Below are positions 12,290-23,590 of a stretch of 64,000 nucleotides of DNA, one piece after another; position 1 is the stretch's first letter; each line of letters opens with the position of its first letter. The DNA is from Kingdonia uniflora (Eukaryota > Streptophyta > Magnoliopsida > Ranunculales > Circaeasteraceae), in assembly GCA_014058105.1 (NCBI GenBank), contig JACGCM010001511.1, positions 1,922,001-1,986,000 on the forward strand, in the 5' to 3' direction. The position numbers and the translations under genes are program-made. Under the pieces are notes generated by a model. It did no database searches. It was given only the letters and a program-made list of their open reading frames with translations, and had not been told where the DNA came from.

Positions 12290-12753
12290 CTTATTATTGT
12301 CTTCTTTGCTACTTCGATTTGATCCCGATCTATACTTATCAAGTATACATCAGATAAATGATATCTTTACTACTTCAATTTGATCTCGATCCATACTTAT
12401 CAAGTATACATCAGAAAAATGATATCTTTACTACTTGGATTTGATCTCGATCCATACTTACCAAATATACATCAAACAAACGATATCTGTACTACTTCGA
12501 TTTGATCTTGATCTATGCTTATCAAGTATACATCAGACAAACAGTATCTTTACTACTTCGATTTGATCTCAATCCATACTTATCAAGTATACTTTTGACA
12601 AACGATATCATTACTACTTCGATTTGATCCCGATTCATACTTATCAAGTATACATTAGACAAACGATATTTTTACTAGTTTGATTTGATCTCGATCTATA
12701 CTTATCAAGTATACATCAGACAAATGATATCTTTAATACTTCGATTTGATCTT
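12290..12753 (+). repeat. Element A post-pol tandem array, about 60 bp x 7-8
   Basis: Units of about 60 bp share 'tacttcgatttgatctcgat' and 'acttatcaagtatacatcag'. The array starts right after the integrase end and runs to the insertion point of element B. Decayed units continue beyond it at 17519-17620. The sequence is unlike the arrays in elements C and D, although the position is the same. Confidence 0.9.
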
Positions 12754-13417
12754 TGTAATAGCCTATTTTTGTAGAGAACGAAAATAGTACTTTGCACCCT
12801 TGAAATGGAGAATGTTGTAGATGAAATAATAACTATGAACATAAAGTTTAAGTTTAGAAAACCTTTGAATAGGTCAAAAACCACGACTTCTCATGAGGAT
12901 TTTAGAAAGAGAAATGTTAATAGATATTTGCTAGCTATTACATATAGAGAGATGTAGAAAACATCTCCTAGCCTCCTTTAAATTGTAGCTCTCAGTGCCT
13001 ATTTATAGGTCTTATAACATGACCGTTATTTACTTTAATGAGGAACGTTACAATATCAAGTTTTAATGAGTCTTCATAATGGTCGAATAACGGCTTGAGT
13101 AACTCTTCTTCTTTCTAACCGCACCATAATGTGTCATAAATGCGCCACGTGATTGCTGACGAGGTCGAGTAAATGCGTGATGGTCGCATACTGAGTTCTG
13201 AGTTTGAGATTCAGAACTAGCCCATACATCCAATCGCGTTGTAGCAGATCGAAATTATTGTTGGTATTCGAAGTACTGTAGTTGTATCAGTTTGAAGTTA
13301 CTGTAGCAGGTTGAAGTTACTGTAGTTGTATCAGTTCGAAGTATTGTAGCAGGTCAAAGTTACTGTAGCAGTTCAAAGTTACTGCAGCAGGTCATGTATT
13401 GGAAAAAAGTCCTCACA
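12754..13417 (-). repeat. Element B 3' LTR (left)
   Basis: Runs TGTAATAGCC...CTCACA on the plus strand. A promoter-like CTATAAATAGG on the minus strand lies at 12998-13010. Near its right end it holds about six short repeats of 'gttactgtagcagttcgaa' (13255-13395), also present in the other LTR. Confidence 0.9.
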
Positions 13418-13679
13418 ATTGCCCCGTCTCAACCAATAACACGAGAAGCATCAGGGGCGAGTGGTGTTGGTTGAGACACATCTTTGATATTTTAATATGT
13501 AGACTGTATGGTTGGATTGGTTGAACTAATAATCAACTGTTCGAATGTAGTAGAATGTATGATAATGTAGTAGAATGTATGATAATATAGTAGAATGTAT
13601 GATAGTATGCATGATTAGAATCTATGATAGTATGCATGATTAGAATGTATGATAGTATGCATGATTAGAATATATGATA

Positions 13680-14560
13680 GTATGCCTCGAGCACAGGTCG
13701 AATTGAACGAATCAAATAACCAATCGTGAGGAGAAGAGAGTTGTAATGAGAAATCTTGATCTTGATCTTAAAATAGCTGTATGACAAGTCTCGGCCAGGT
13801 AGAATTAGGCAAAGCAATAAATGACCCTCGGGAGAGCGTGTATACTTGAAGAGCTATGATATAGGTCTCAGTCGCAGGTCGAATTGAGCGCATCAATAAG
13901 CGACCGTACGGAGACATCTTTGAATATTTGAATAGGTGTATGGTGCATCTCTGCCAGATCGAATTGATTGTCTCAATAAGCGACCCTCGGAGAGCAAGTT
14001 TATTTAAACAACTATGTTGTAAGTCTCATGTAAAGATCGAATTAAGCGTATCAATAAGCGACCGTAATGAGATATTTTGAATATTTGAATAGTTGTATGG
14101 TGCATCTCTGCCAGATCGAATTGATTGTCTCAATAAGCGACCCTCAGAGAGCGAGTTTATTTGAACAGCTATGTTGCAAGTCTCATGTAAAGATCGAATT
14201 GAGTGTATCAATAAGCGACCGTAATGAGATATTTTGAATATGGCATAACTGTATGGTGCATCTCTACCAGATCGAATTGATTGACTCAATAAGCGACCCT
14301 CGGGGAGCGTATATGTTGAACAACTATGATGGAGGTCTCAGTTACTGGTCGAATTGAGCGAATCAATAAGCGACTGTAATAAGATCTTTAGAATATGGCA
14401 TAGCTGTATGGTGTATCTCTGCCAGATCGAATTGATTGACTCAATTAGCAACCCTCGCAGAGCGTATATGTTGAATAGCTATGATGGAGGTCTCAGTTAC
14501 TGGTCGAATTGAGCGTATTAATAAGCGACTGTAATTAGATATGTTGAATGTTGAATGTAA
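13680..14560. repeat. Element B internal array 1, about 156 bp x 5
   Basis: Units start with 'atctctgccagatcgaattg' at 13947, 14104, 14260 (one change) and 14415, giving a period of 155-157 bp. Each unit contains two related halves marked by 'tcaataagcgacc'. Apparent minus-strand reading frames here are only an effect of the repeat. Confidence 0.85.
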
Positions 14561-14569
14561 CTTGGACTG

Positions 14570-15700
14570 GTTGAAAAAATTACCAACTTGTAGGATGTTT
14601 GGCCGAGCTTGCCCCGAGTATGAGTTTGAATAAGTTGTAATCGCTTCGAGTACCTCGACCTCGAGCGGCTTCATAATGTAGTGTGATGTTACTGAAAAGA
14701 TGAAATATGAGATTGAGTGTTGAGTGTGGAGTTGAGGTCAGGCTCGCCCCGAGTATGAGTTAAGTCGATTGATCTTGAGTCTGAAATTGAGGTTGAACGC
14801 TTGTATCTAAAGCTGAGGTCGGGTTCGCCCCAAGTATAAGCTCAAAATAATGTGATTTGATGTAGTTGAAAAGATGGTATCAAGCATTGAGTCTGAAGGT
14901 GGAGTCGGGTTTGACCCGAGTATAATCTTGAATAAGTTGTAATCGCCTCTAGTACCTCGACCTTGAGCGGCTTCATAATGTGGTTTGATGTTATTTGAAA
15001 AGATGAGGTCGAGCTTTGTGTCTGAATTTGAAATCAGGCTTGCCATGAGTATGAGTATGAGTTACGTTGATTGTCATTCAGTCTGTTGTGTCTGAAGTTG
15101 AGGACGAGCATTGTGTCTGAATCTGAAGTCAGACTCGCCCCGAGTATGATTTACGTTGATTGGTATTAAGTCTGTGGTTGAGGTTGAATATTGTGTCCGA
15201 AGCTGAAATCGGGCTCGTCCCGAGTATAGCTTGAATAAGTTGTAATCGCCTCGAGTACCTTGACCTCGAGGGACTTAATAATATAGTTTGATGAGTTTGA
15301 TTATTGAGTCTAAAGCTGAGGTTGAACATTGTCTGAAGCTGAGGTCGAGCTCTCCCCGAATATGAGTTACGTCGATTGATATTAAGTAAGTTGTGTCTAG
15401 AGTTGAGGAAGAGCGTTGTCTGAATCTGAAGTTAGGCTCGCCCCGACTATAGCTTGAATAAGTTTCAATTGCCTCGAGTACCTCGACCTCGAGCGCCTTC
15501 ATAATGTAGTGTAATGCTGTTGAAACGATGAGGTCGAGCATTGAGTCTGAATCTGAAGTTGGGCTTGCCCCGAGTATGATTGAATGTGCTGGTCGAGCGT
15601 TGTGTCTGAATCTGAAGTTGGGCTCGCCCCGAGTATAAGTTAAGTTGTAATCGCCTCGAGTACCTCAATCTCGAGCGCCTTGATAATGTTGATGAAAATA
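14570..15700. repeat. Element B internal array 2, 'gctcgccccgagtat' repeats
   Basis: The motif (g/c)TCGCCCC(G/A)AGTAT recurs about nine times, mixed with a second block 'aatcgcctcgagtacctcgacctcgagcg' at irregular spacing. The same core (TCGCCCCCAAGTATCAG) appears in the unrelated-position array of element C at 37430-38390. No coding potential is likely. Confidence 0.8.
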
Positions 15701-15719
15701 AGGAGGTCGTGATATCGTA

Positions 15720-16856
15720 ACTGATGCTAAGATATCTTCTGCACTTTGGAGTATTTTCATCGCTTTCTTGAGTCCTGAACCTGGATATGCCACACCCATG
15801 TAGAATAGATGATCTATTTACTTGCAGAACTGCTCGTTTCCCATATGTTGTCATGTGGACCTGTTTGGACTGGCGAATAGCACCATATTCATTACTTGTT
15901 GATGCGCTAGTTTAATAGAAAGATAATCTCTGTTATAACATTAATAAGTCATCTGTCCATTGGGTGAGGTGTTGAGCTGGTAAACTGGTATAAAATAAGC
16001 CCCAAAGATGATTGGGAGTAGATTTTAGCTTGATTCATAGAGAGTGAGTGAGAGGCTTTATTATTGAGGTCGATTGAAGACCTGTAGGTCGCTCAACCTC
16101 ATCAAAAAAAAAAAAAAAAAAACTTCTCAATTTTTTTGATTTCTTCTTTGTATGAAGGACTTCAATCTCAAAATTTCCAAGAATGGGAGGATAATGAATC
16201 GAGCTGAAAGACCTGCCATTTGTTGAGATTCTAAACTCGATTTAGAGAGAGAGAGAGGCCGCATGATCGAAGACTTGCAAGTTGTTCGACCTCATCTAAA
16301 TGAACCCACTCCAATTTCTGATTTCCTCTTTCTTTGTTCGATGCTGATTGTATTGGAGAGCTCGGTGCTTGATTTGAAGTTCGATGGGGGCCGTAGTTGT
16401 AAGTTCGATCGAAGACTTGTAAATTGTGCAAACAGATTTGATTTGTGACCTGATGAATCAATTTGGTATTGGTTGATGCTGGAAACAAGAGCATTGTTTT
16501 TGATGTTATTTATTGATCATGCTGTTGTAGAAAGTGGTTATTGTTGATCCTTTTTTTTTATGCGGACGACATCTAAAGCATCACTGAGGAGGGAGAGATT
16601 GATGTCGGCTTCACGCTCTATTTTGGTTGCAGGTTTTGGAGGAAAAGGTGATGTATGAATAAAAAGAGCGCTTGTATCTCTACATGAACTATAAGAACTG
16701 AACTGTCCCTCAATTTAGGAGAATTTGTCTGAAATGCTTTGAAGTTATGCGAGAGTGAGAGAGAACAACTTTCGTATAGGAGAAAAGCAGAGAAACAGGA
16801 ACCTCAAACGTTTAAGCTCGCCGTTTGGTTTTTAAGCATTGGCTAATTGTTGCGGT
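15720..16856. other. Element B 5' internal region, non-coding, with duplicated block and A19 run
   Basis: A run of 19 A lies at 16104-16122. A block with 'agagagtgagtgagaggc...gaagacctgtaggtcgctcaacctcatc' (16040-16103) is repeated in changed form at 16240-16297. No protein motif was found in either strand. Confidence 0.6.
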
Positions 16857-16875
16857 TCCCACAGATGGTGCCAAA
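16857..16875 (-). promoter_or_regulatory. Element B primer-binding leader
   Basis: On the minus strand TTTGGCACCATCTGTGGGAA directly follows the right LTR. It differs at few positions from the leaders of A, C and D and fixes the orientation of this gene-less element. Confidence 0.7.
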
Positions 16876-17518
16876 TGTAATAGCCTGTTTTCGGTCTCTA
16901 CGAAAATAGAGAATCCTGTAGATAAAATAATAGCTATGAACTTTTAGCGTGGAAAACCTTTGAATTGGTTAAAAACCACGACCTCTGCTGAGGATTTTAG
17001 AAAGAGAGATGTTTATAGATGTTTGCCAGTTATTACATAGAGAGAGGTGAAGAAAAGATCTCCTAGCCTCCTTTAAACTGTAGCTCTCTGCGCCTATTTA
17101 TAGGTCTTATAGCATGACCATTATTTTCTTTAATGAGGAACGTTACAATATCAAGTTTTGATGAGTCTTCATAATGGTCTTCATAATGGTCGAATAACGG
17201 CTTGAGTAACTCTTCTTCTTTCTAACCGCACCATAATGTGTCATAAATGCGCCACGTGTTTGTTGACGAGGTCGAGTAAATGCGTGATGGTCGCATACTG
17301 AGGTTTGAGCTTGAGATTCGGAACTATCCCTTACATCCAATCGCGCTGTTGCAGTTCAAAGTTACTGTTGGTATTCAAAGTACTGTAGTTGTATCAGTTC
17401 AAAGTTACTGTAGCAGATCGAAGTTATTGTAGCAGTTCAAAGTTACTGTAGCATATCGAAGTTACTGTAGCAGTCGAAGTTACTGTAGCAGGTCGAGTAT
17501 TGGAAATAAGTTCTCACA
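16876..17518 (-). repeat. Element B 5' LTR (right)
   Basis: Same ends as the left LTR (TGTAATAGCC...TTCTCACA). The TATA-like 'cctatttatagg' lies at 17093-17104. The conserved 'ccacgacctctgctgaggatttt' block is near 16975-16998. Confidence 0.9.
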
Positions 17519-18011
17519 ATCTCGATCAATACTTATCTCGTATGCATGAGCCAAACAAATTCCTTATTATCTTTATTTGTTCTTAGGTCCTTACTTCTAC
17601 AAGTATACCTAACACATATCATTCAATTTTACGGGAACAAATATCCAATTACAGGATGTTCTACATCGCGTTCTTTATTTATCAAACAACCTCTTCTGAG
17701 CTCTTGTTCTTCTTACATCAAAATCAAAATACCCATCTCAGGATATACATCTGGTACTCATTACTTGCCATTTCTTGGCCACCTTTAACATATCATGCAC
17801 ACCAACATTCTTTACCTATCTACTCGAATCTATCATCATTTTCGAAACATCACTTTATCAAATCTACTCAAACTTATTGCACAATAGTTATTTATCAAAA
17901 TTTTATAACAACAAAACAAATATTCTTCTCACACACAAAATTAAAATTATTTCGATCCGACTAACCATTTGTTACATACTTTCACTTAACACAACATAAT
18001 TTAAACATGAT

Positions 18012-20239
18012 TCAGCATTTCTGAGGAGATTTTTCTTCGTTTAAGGCACCTTCGGGTACCTGCTCATCTGCTTCCTCCCTAGGACGAGGACTGTCGACCT
18101 CCATCATCACTTCTTCTTCAATCACTTCAATTATTCCACGCACATCAGGAGTCTGGGGTACATCATTGTCTGAGCTGTCATCACACACAAGACCATCAGC
18201 CTTTACAAGTCCCTTGTAATATTTTTTTCCTTTCTTCTGACTCCTCAAACTGTCCTAGAAAGTGCATCCTCACTTCCTTACACTTTTCCAATTTATCTAC
18301 ATTCATCCGAGATTTTACTTCATTGAGCAGCTTGCCTTGCTCTATTGCTATGCGAGCGTCGACAACTTGTTCTCTAGCATCTTTTGCATAAATAGCTTTC
18401 TGCAATGCCAAAGCCTCTTTTTTCTTTTTTTCCAACACTTTCTTCACATCCGCCAGCGCCGCCTCCTTCGCCTTTTTTGCTTCCAGCTTGTACCTGTTCA
18501 GCGTCGTATTCAGATCAGCATTCTCCGTGCTCAACTCCTTCTCTATATTCTTGTAAGCCACCACCTAATTTGCCAACTCACTACTACCCACAACACGGCC
18601 CATGGCTTCACCCATCAACTTCTTAATTTGCGCGAAAGTCATATAATGAGTATTCGAGTGACCTACCAAAATTTTCATTCAAACTAACGCATTAAAATTT
18701 CTCACCTTTGCCAAATTCCACTGTCCCTCACTTAAAATCATATTTAAGCTATCAATCCCCACCATACAATCATCCATCTCCGTCTTCAGCTCATCCGTCC
18801 TCGACGTATAGAACTCCACGGTCTTTTGCACTACCGTTTCAGACTCCTTAACAAATTTCATCTTCGGCGTCCCACCACCAGTAGTCTTCTTGGGGAACAC
18901 ACTGCTCGAACCCCATGGAGGTAACCCTCCAACCACTACAGCTGGTTTGACAGTATCATCGACCCCCTCCGTTGATGACTGTCGAGTAGTCCTTTTATGG
19001 TACAGTAACGGGGGATCTTCAGAACTCGCCACCCTCTTTTTTTAATTCTTTCCAAACGACTCCCCGAGCATAGCATCTATCTCAGTATCAGTATTGTACC
19101 CCGAGAATCTAGGATTTTCTAATGGAAAACTTCCATCCTCAGCTCTCTTATTCTTTGACGACATTTTTCCACCAATAACCTCCAAACCTTTAGTAGTTCT
19201 CAACCTTTTTAGCCCTGCTTCTTGAAATTGCGTACTTAAACTATCTTGGTCAATAGCTAAGTTATCGATCCTGCCAAAAAATCCCCTCCTTATCTTATAC
19301 AATTCCTCGTCAACTTCAGTTTTCTTCCCGGCTTCTTTCAAAGCTGTAAAATAGACAAACATCAACAAATTACTTGCATTTGCCTTACTCAAATTTTTAT
19401 CTAAACTTAACCATTTAAGTTACCTAACCATAGACCTAGATGAAACACTTTTCTTTTTAATGGCTCTACAGGATCTTTTTGATCAAACTCATAGTTTCCA
19501 GACACCAGTAGACGTTCGTCGGTGTATCGACCTCCAGTTGACACCATGTCATAAAACATCGGCCTCATCAAGATCCTCGCCAACTAACGATACCCTTTTA
19601 ACTTTGGGTTTGTTTTCAATGTGTAGTACATACACAAATCATCTAATGTTATTATCTCCTCCCCCATGTCCTTAAGTTGACCGTTTATTGTACCACATAC
19701 CCTAAAAAAATCATATACATTTGGGTTTAATTGACTAGGGGCTACTTCAAAAAAGCTCATTAACTTTTTCTGATCTGCCCTGAGGGGAAGTTTCAAACCT
19801 TTCTTTATTTGTTTTTGATGAACCAAAATACCATTCAAAGGTATTTACTGATCGATCATCTCATACTGATACTCTTCCAACCTTATGTCCCCAGGAATAC
19901 CGTTATTTTTCTTAAAACTTAAGATCTCTTTCGTCTCTAGACCCTCTCCATAGCATGCTTTCTTGCCCTCCTCCACATCTTCTTTCCCATCTCTACTACC
20001 TTCTCGATCACTAGCTTGGGGCTCGTGATCCACATCCCTTCCCGTGGCCTTCTTCTTAGATAATTTGATAACACTGGGTGCCACCCTAAACTGCTTCACA
20101 CTCCCTATATTTGCACTACTTGCCCCTACTCTATACCTCCCATTTGTCGCACACATGTCCTCACATCAATCAACAAAGGCTCTACATCTTCGAGATTTGC
20201 GTATATATATTTCTCATCATTTAAAGTTGGTTCAGCCAT
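18012..20239 (-). pseudogene. Element A antisense gene: globular start, coiled coil, acidic tail
   Basis: On the strand opposite to gag-pol, pieces read in order: Met at 20239, then 20156-19845, 19838-19584, 19392-19042, 19032-18679, 18564-18196 and 18248-18012. A globular part carries [10 protein letters not shown] and F-F-E-V-A-P-S-Q-L (near 19780-19730), homologous to element C (L-P-L-R-R-W ... F-W-E-V-A-P-V-Q-I near 35275-35335). Next comes a long Lys/Glu-rich coiled coil (18564-18300) and an acidic Ser/Pro tail. Stops and shifts separate the pieces; some borders may be introns. Antisense genes of this sort are known in Tat elements; the function is unknown. Confidence 0.75.
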
Positions 20240-22658
20240 TTTAAAAATACTTGTCAAACAGATTCCATATTTTTAACACAGTTAGTATCTATCATATGTA
20301 ATACAATATAATTTCATAAGTTCATATATTCATAATCATCTCGTTGTCGAAGATTCCTTTCCAACGCATCATTTACTTTACTATTTGCTACTATCATTTT
20401 ATATTGTTTAAATACAGTTCTCGATACAATAACATTAATTCATATTCCTATCTTTGCTAAACTTACACATTACTCAGTCTCGATACATTTTTTTATTTTA
20501 TTTTATTTTTTTATATTTTATTTTTCAATTTAATCTTTGATAAACATTTTATTCTGTTTTCATCATGGTCGAATTTTAGGAATCCCAATAGCTTTTCGAA
20601 AATGCTTCACCTTTTTCCTGCCAAAACACCATCATTCAAATATTATGGATTCCCCTTCTCCGGCACTAAATCCGGTCCAACCCCAACAAATAAGAAAATA
20701 TCCAACAATCTCGTCGTATCACAACAACAATTTCTGCAATCATGTCGTACCTACAGCTCCGCTAACCAATCCCTATCTCTACTCATCTCCACCATTTCTC
20801 GCATAACCCAAACAAGAACCAATCCATCAAATCCCTATGACTCCATTTCCTCCCCCTTTACACCCTTACGAATCACAGGAATAGAGTCTTTCCTCCACTA
20901 TTCCATAAAACCCTAACGCTATTCTTTTAAATCCTATCTAGCTATCATTCATTTCACATTCAATTCCACACACAACAATATTCACTTATCTTCCTATTCT
21001 TCATCTATAACATCAATCAATCAAAATCACAAACAAATAACAAGAATCACTAACCTTGTTTCGGTGCTGCTTCTGTATCCCTCTCATTTGCTCGCTTGGC
21101 TCTTTTAATCAGAACTTTAATTTCCTCTTTTGCAATCGTATCTAGCCACTATCACGACGAGCAGCAGCAATTCACTCCACAATATTTATTTTTCTGTTTT
21201 CAAAAAGTATGAACAGTCGCCCACCTCTGCCCTATTTATTGACCCCACATGACTGTTCGTTGCACCACTTCGCCACTGTTAAGTTCCTCGAACATAACGC
21301 CTCATATGCTATTTCTCGACTTCTTTGACTCTTCGCCTTTTCACCATCAATAAACCTCTACATTCATGCTTCAATCCTTTCATATCTAGAAGAGTTTCTG
21401 CAGATACATTAATGCCCAACAGAGCACGACCTATCTTCTCAAATAGATGATCTACATCATTTTCCTTGTATTTTATACTATTACCTAAAGGAACACATCT
21501 TGCCATAATCATCTTTTATGTTCGTTCCCCTATTTTCTATTGTACCTACAATTTCCTATATTTTTGAGATTGTATTCGACGACATCACCAATATCATCAT
21601 ATTCGACAATAATTTATTTCAACACATTTTCCATTTCCAAAAATTAACAAGTACAACTTTCATTTGACAAGTGATACACATTAATTCATTCCACTAAAAC
21701 ATCAATACCACAGTTACATTCCTCACCATCAACAATTCTTTACAACAGACCCCCTCTATAATATTAAAGCTTCATAAACCTCTCACTGCAACTTCATCTT
21801 CCCTCTTCACCAGCAACTTTGCTCGAGTCCACATTCCACCACTGCGTTCAGGAGGATTCCAAAATTGTAATCTGACACGAAACTCGAAGTCCTCCTCAGC
21901 CTCCTTTACTTCTACCTCATTCATGCAGCCATAATCAAGCTCCTCCGGATCTTCCAGATACATATCACAGTTTTGATATCCAAAATATCGCGTATACAGT
22001 ACCTAGTACAGTGCCTGCACACGTTTAAACATATCATTACAGGCCTCTGCTCTCGTCTTCACCATCTCACATGAATGCCTCACCTCTACAATGCCAAACT
22101 AATTTATACGCCCTCCAGTCCTGGTTCAACTCACTACATTTATTATGCCTTGGAACTCTAAAATTTACAAGTCTCGTCAAAATCCCTCGAAATCCGTTCC
22201 TCACATAAACAAAAAATTGACCAAAATATCTTCGACTCTACTCATACTACAACATACTTGATAAACAATAAACATTTCGTAACTAACTTTGACAAAAAAA
22301 TAAATTTCTTTAAATAAATTATTTATTACATTCGACATCTATCTTACATTGCATTTCATACATTAGACGTCTATCTCACTTGTCATTTCTTACGTTTGAC
22401 ACTTTCATCTTTCGATTACATTACATCAAGTTACATTCTCTTATTATACTCGACATACATAACTAGTTACTCAGTTGTCTTTTCACTAGAATCTGACATT
22501 AAAGCCTTTCTCTAGTCCTCAAAGCTCAATAAATCTTAAGTCACTGAACTTCTAAGAGATGCTTCAGCAGAAAAGAGCCAGTAATAAATTACAAGAAAAC
22601 TCAAACGTTCGGCAAGATCCCTAGATGCCGAACTAACCTTCTAATCTTCATCATCAAC
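20240..22658. other. Element A, non-coding or unrecognised stretch upstream of the antisense gene
   Basis: AT-rich with T-rich tracts (20486-20530). Two short minus-strand frames (21512-21309, 67 codons; 21963-21772, 63 codons with an E-V-E-V-K-E-A-E-E segment) are charged and unrecognised. A TATA-like 'aataaataggg' on the minus strand lies near 21228-21242, about 1 kb upstream of the antisense gene start. I see no further motif. Confidence 0.5.
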
Positions 22659-22886
22659 TCACACAGTTATCCCTTCACCCCCGCATGATGATATAATTGC
22701 TTCCAGCAGATACACATCATCTCTTTTTTGATCTTGTTCCCACCCCAGCGATATGCAATGATTACATGCCAGCTTCCCATCAATCGGTTTGCGCCAGATT
22801 TCTCCAATCGTATGATTACCGTCTTCAATCCCAGAATACGCCATAGACCATACTTGGGGCGGCATCTCTCCACCAACCACCACCAT
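22659..22886 (-). CDS. Element A small antisense ORF (75 codons), unknown
   Basis: An open frame on the strand opposite to gag-pol, placed about 215 bp inside the 3' LTR. This is the same relative position as the small ORF of element C (32044-32382). The two share a weak pattern: (I)-(N/D)-G-(E/K)-L ... K-R-x-x-Y/V-L-F/L-L. Two TATA-like boxes precede it on the minus strand (22945-22955 and 22905-22917). It could be a chance frame; the position and promoter-like boxes argue mildly for a real former gene. Confidence 0.4.
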   Translation of the reverse strand: MVVVGGEMPPQVWSMAYSGIEDGNHTIGEIWRKPIDGKLACNHCISLGWEQDQKRDDVYLLEAIISSCGGEGITV

Positions 22887-22904
22887 CGCCCCCCCTCCAT
22901 AACA

Positions 22905-22955
22905 CCCTATTTATACCCATTACCCTTCCACCGAATTTAGTGTACCCTATTTATT
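22905..22955 (-). promoter_or_regulatory. TATA-like boxes for element A antisense transcription
   Basis: On the minus strand, AATAAATAGGGTA (22943-22955) and GGGTATAAATAGGG (22904-22917) occur 40 bp apart. Both lie inside the element just before the 3' LTR and face away from it, suited to drive genes antisense to gag-pol. Confidence 0.45.
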
Positions 22956-23100
22956 GCGCCTCGGGAATAACTTGACCAGATACAACTATTTTTGACCTCG
23001 AAAATGACACAGACAATTCACCTTTTGATTCGGCAGTCTTTTTGGATTTTGAAAATCTTCTCGACACCACCACCAGTGCTTCTATCGAGAATATGGCGAT

Positions 23101-23590
23101 TGTAGTAGCATATTACCTAGATTCGATAAGAGTAAGCCTGCACAGTGTAATCGAAGACATATCATAGTCAAAGACAACCCAATACCTATAAGCCAGCACA
23201 GTGCTCGACCTACCAAAAGTAGCCTTTAAAGTCTGGTCAAAAGAAAGCTGCTAAAGATCTGAGAAGTTCGCCCACTCCCCAACGAATAGGAAATTGTTTC
23301 TTTTTTGTAAAACTGCTTGTATCCACTATAAATACAGGCAGAGAAAAGATTATTCAAGACCGAGAAATCTTCACACGTTAGTAATTACAACCCCATAAAG
23401 CTACTATCATTCTTAAACTCTATAATAACTAGTAACATAGTGAATTTTGCATAAAAACCTTCCTCGAGGTCATGATTTTTCTCAATTTTTACTGAGTTCT
23501 CCACGTAAAATCTCGTCTATCTAGTTTATTGCAGCCTCTTTATGAATAAGTATTGGCGAAGATTTCCCTCCCAAAAAATTTGCCGCTACA
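23101..23590 (+). repeat. Element A 3' LTR
   Basis: Starts TGTAGTAGCATATT like the 5' copy and ends GCCGCTACA. A clear CTATAAATACAGG TATA box lies at 23326-23338. No good polypurine tract is left before it (the last bases are gagaatatggcgat). It is followed by TGAGG, the right target duplication. Confidence 0.9.

Larger units (their letters stand above)
12754..17518 (-). mobile_element. LTR element B: non-coding, LARD-like, nested in element A
   Basis: LTRs of 664 bp (12754-13417) and 643 bp (16876-17518) bound a 3.46-kb interior with no gag or pol. The leader lies beside the right LTR and reads TTTGGCACCATCTGTGGGAA on the minus strand, and a purine-rich GAGACGGGGCAAT lies beside the left LTR, so the element runs on the minus strand. 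Flanks ATCTT (12749-12753) and ATCTC (17519-17523) are a near-perfect target duplication within the 60-bp array of A. Its LTR and leader resemble those of the autonomous Tat elements here, so it could have used their proteins. Confidence 0.88.
6117..23590 (+). mobile_element. LTR element A: Ty3/gypsy, Tat lineage, with nested element B
   Basis: A 17.5-kb element (12.7 kb without the nested element B) bounded by TG...CA LTRs (6117-6647 and 23101-23590). It sits in a PDR transporter exon. In order it has primer-binding leader, gag with coiled-coil start and CxxHxxxxHxxxxC knuckle, protease, RT, two RNase H domains, integrase, a 60-bp tandem array, then genes on the opposite strand. That order, with duplicated RNase H and antisense genes, is that of the Tat lineage. 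Many stops and frameshifts show it is long dead. Confidence 0.92.

Noticed and set aside
12290..12753. CRISPR-like repeat array
   Set aside because: Units are contiguous 60-bp tandem copies without unique spacers, inside a plant retrotransposon.
14026..15854. Minus-strand reading frames of 77-129 codons in element B
   Set aside because: They run through the two tandem arrays, repeat the same peptide with drift and contain no domain; the repeat structure explains them.
17546..18687. Plus-strand frames over and before the element A antisense gene
   Set aside because: Those over the gene mirror the coiled-coil frame on the other strand; the others are hydrophobic readings of AT-rich DNA without motifs.
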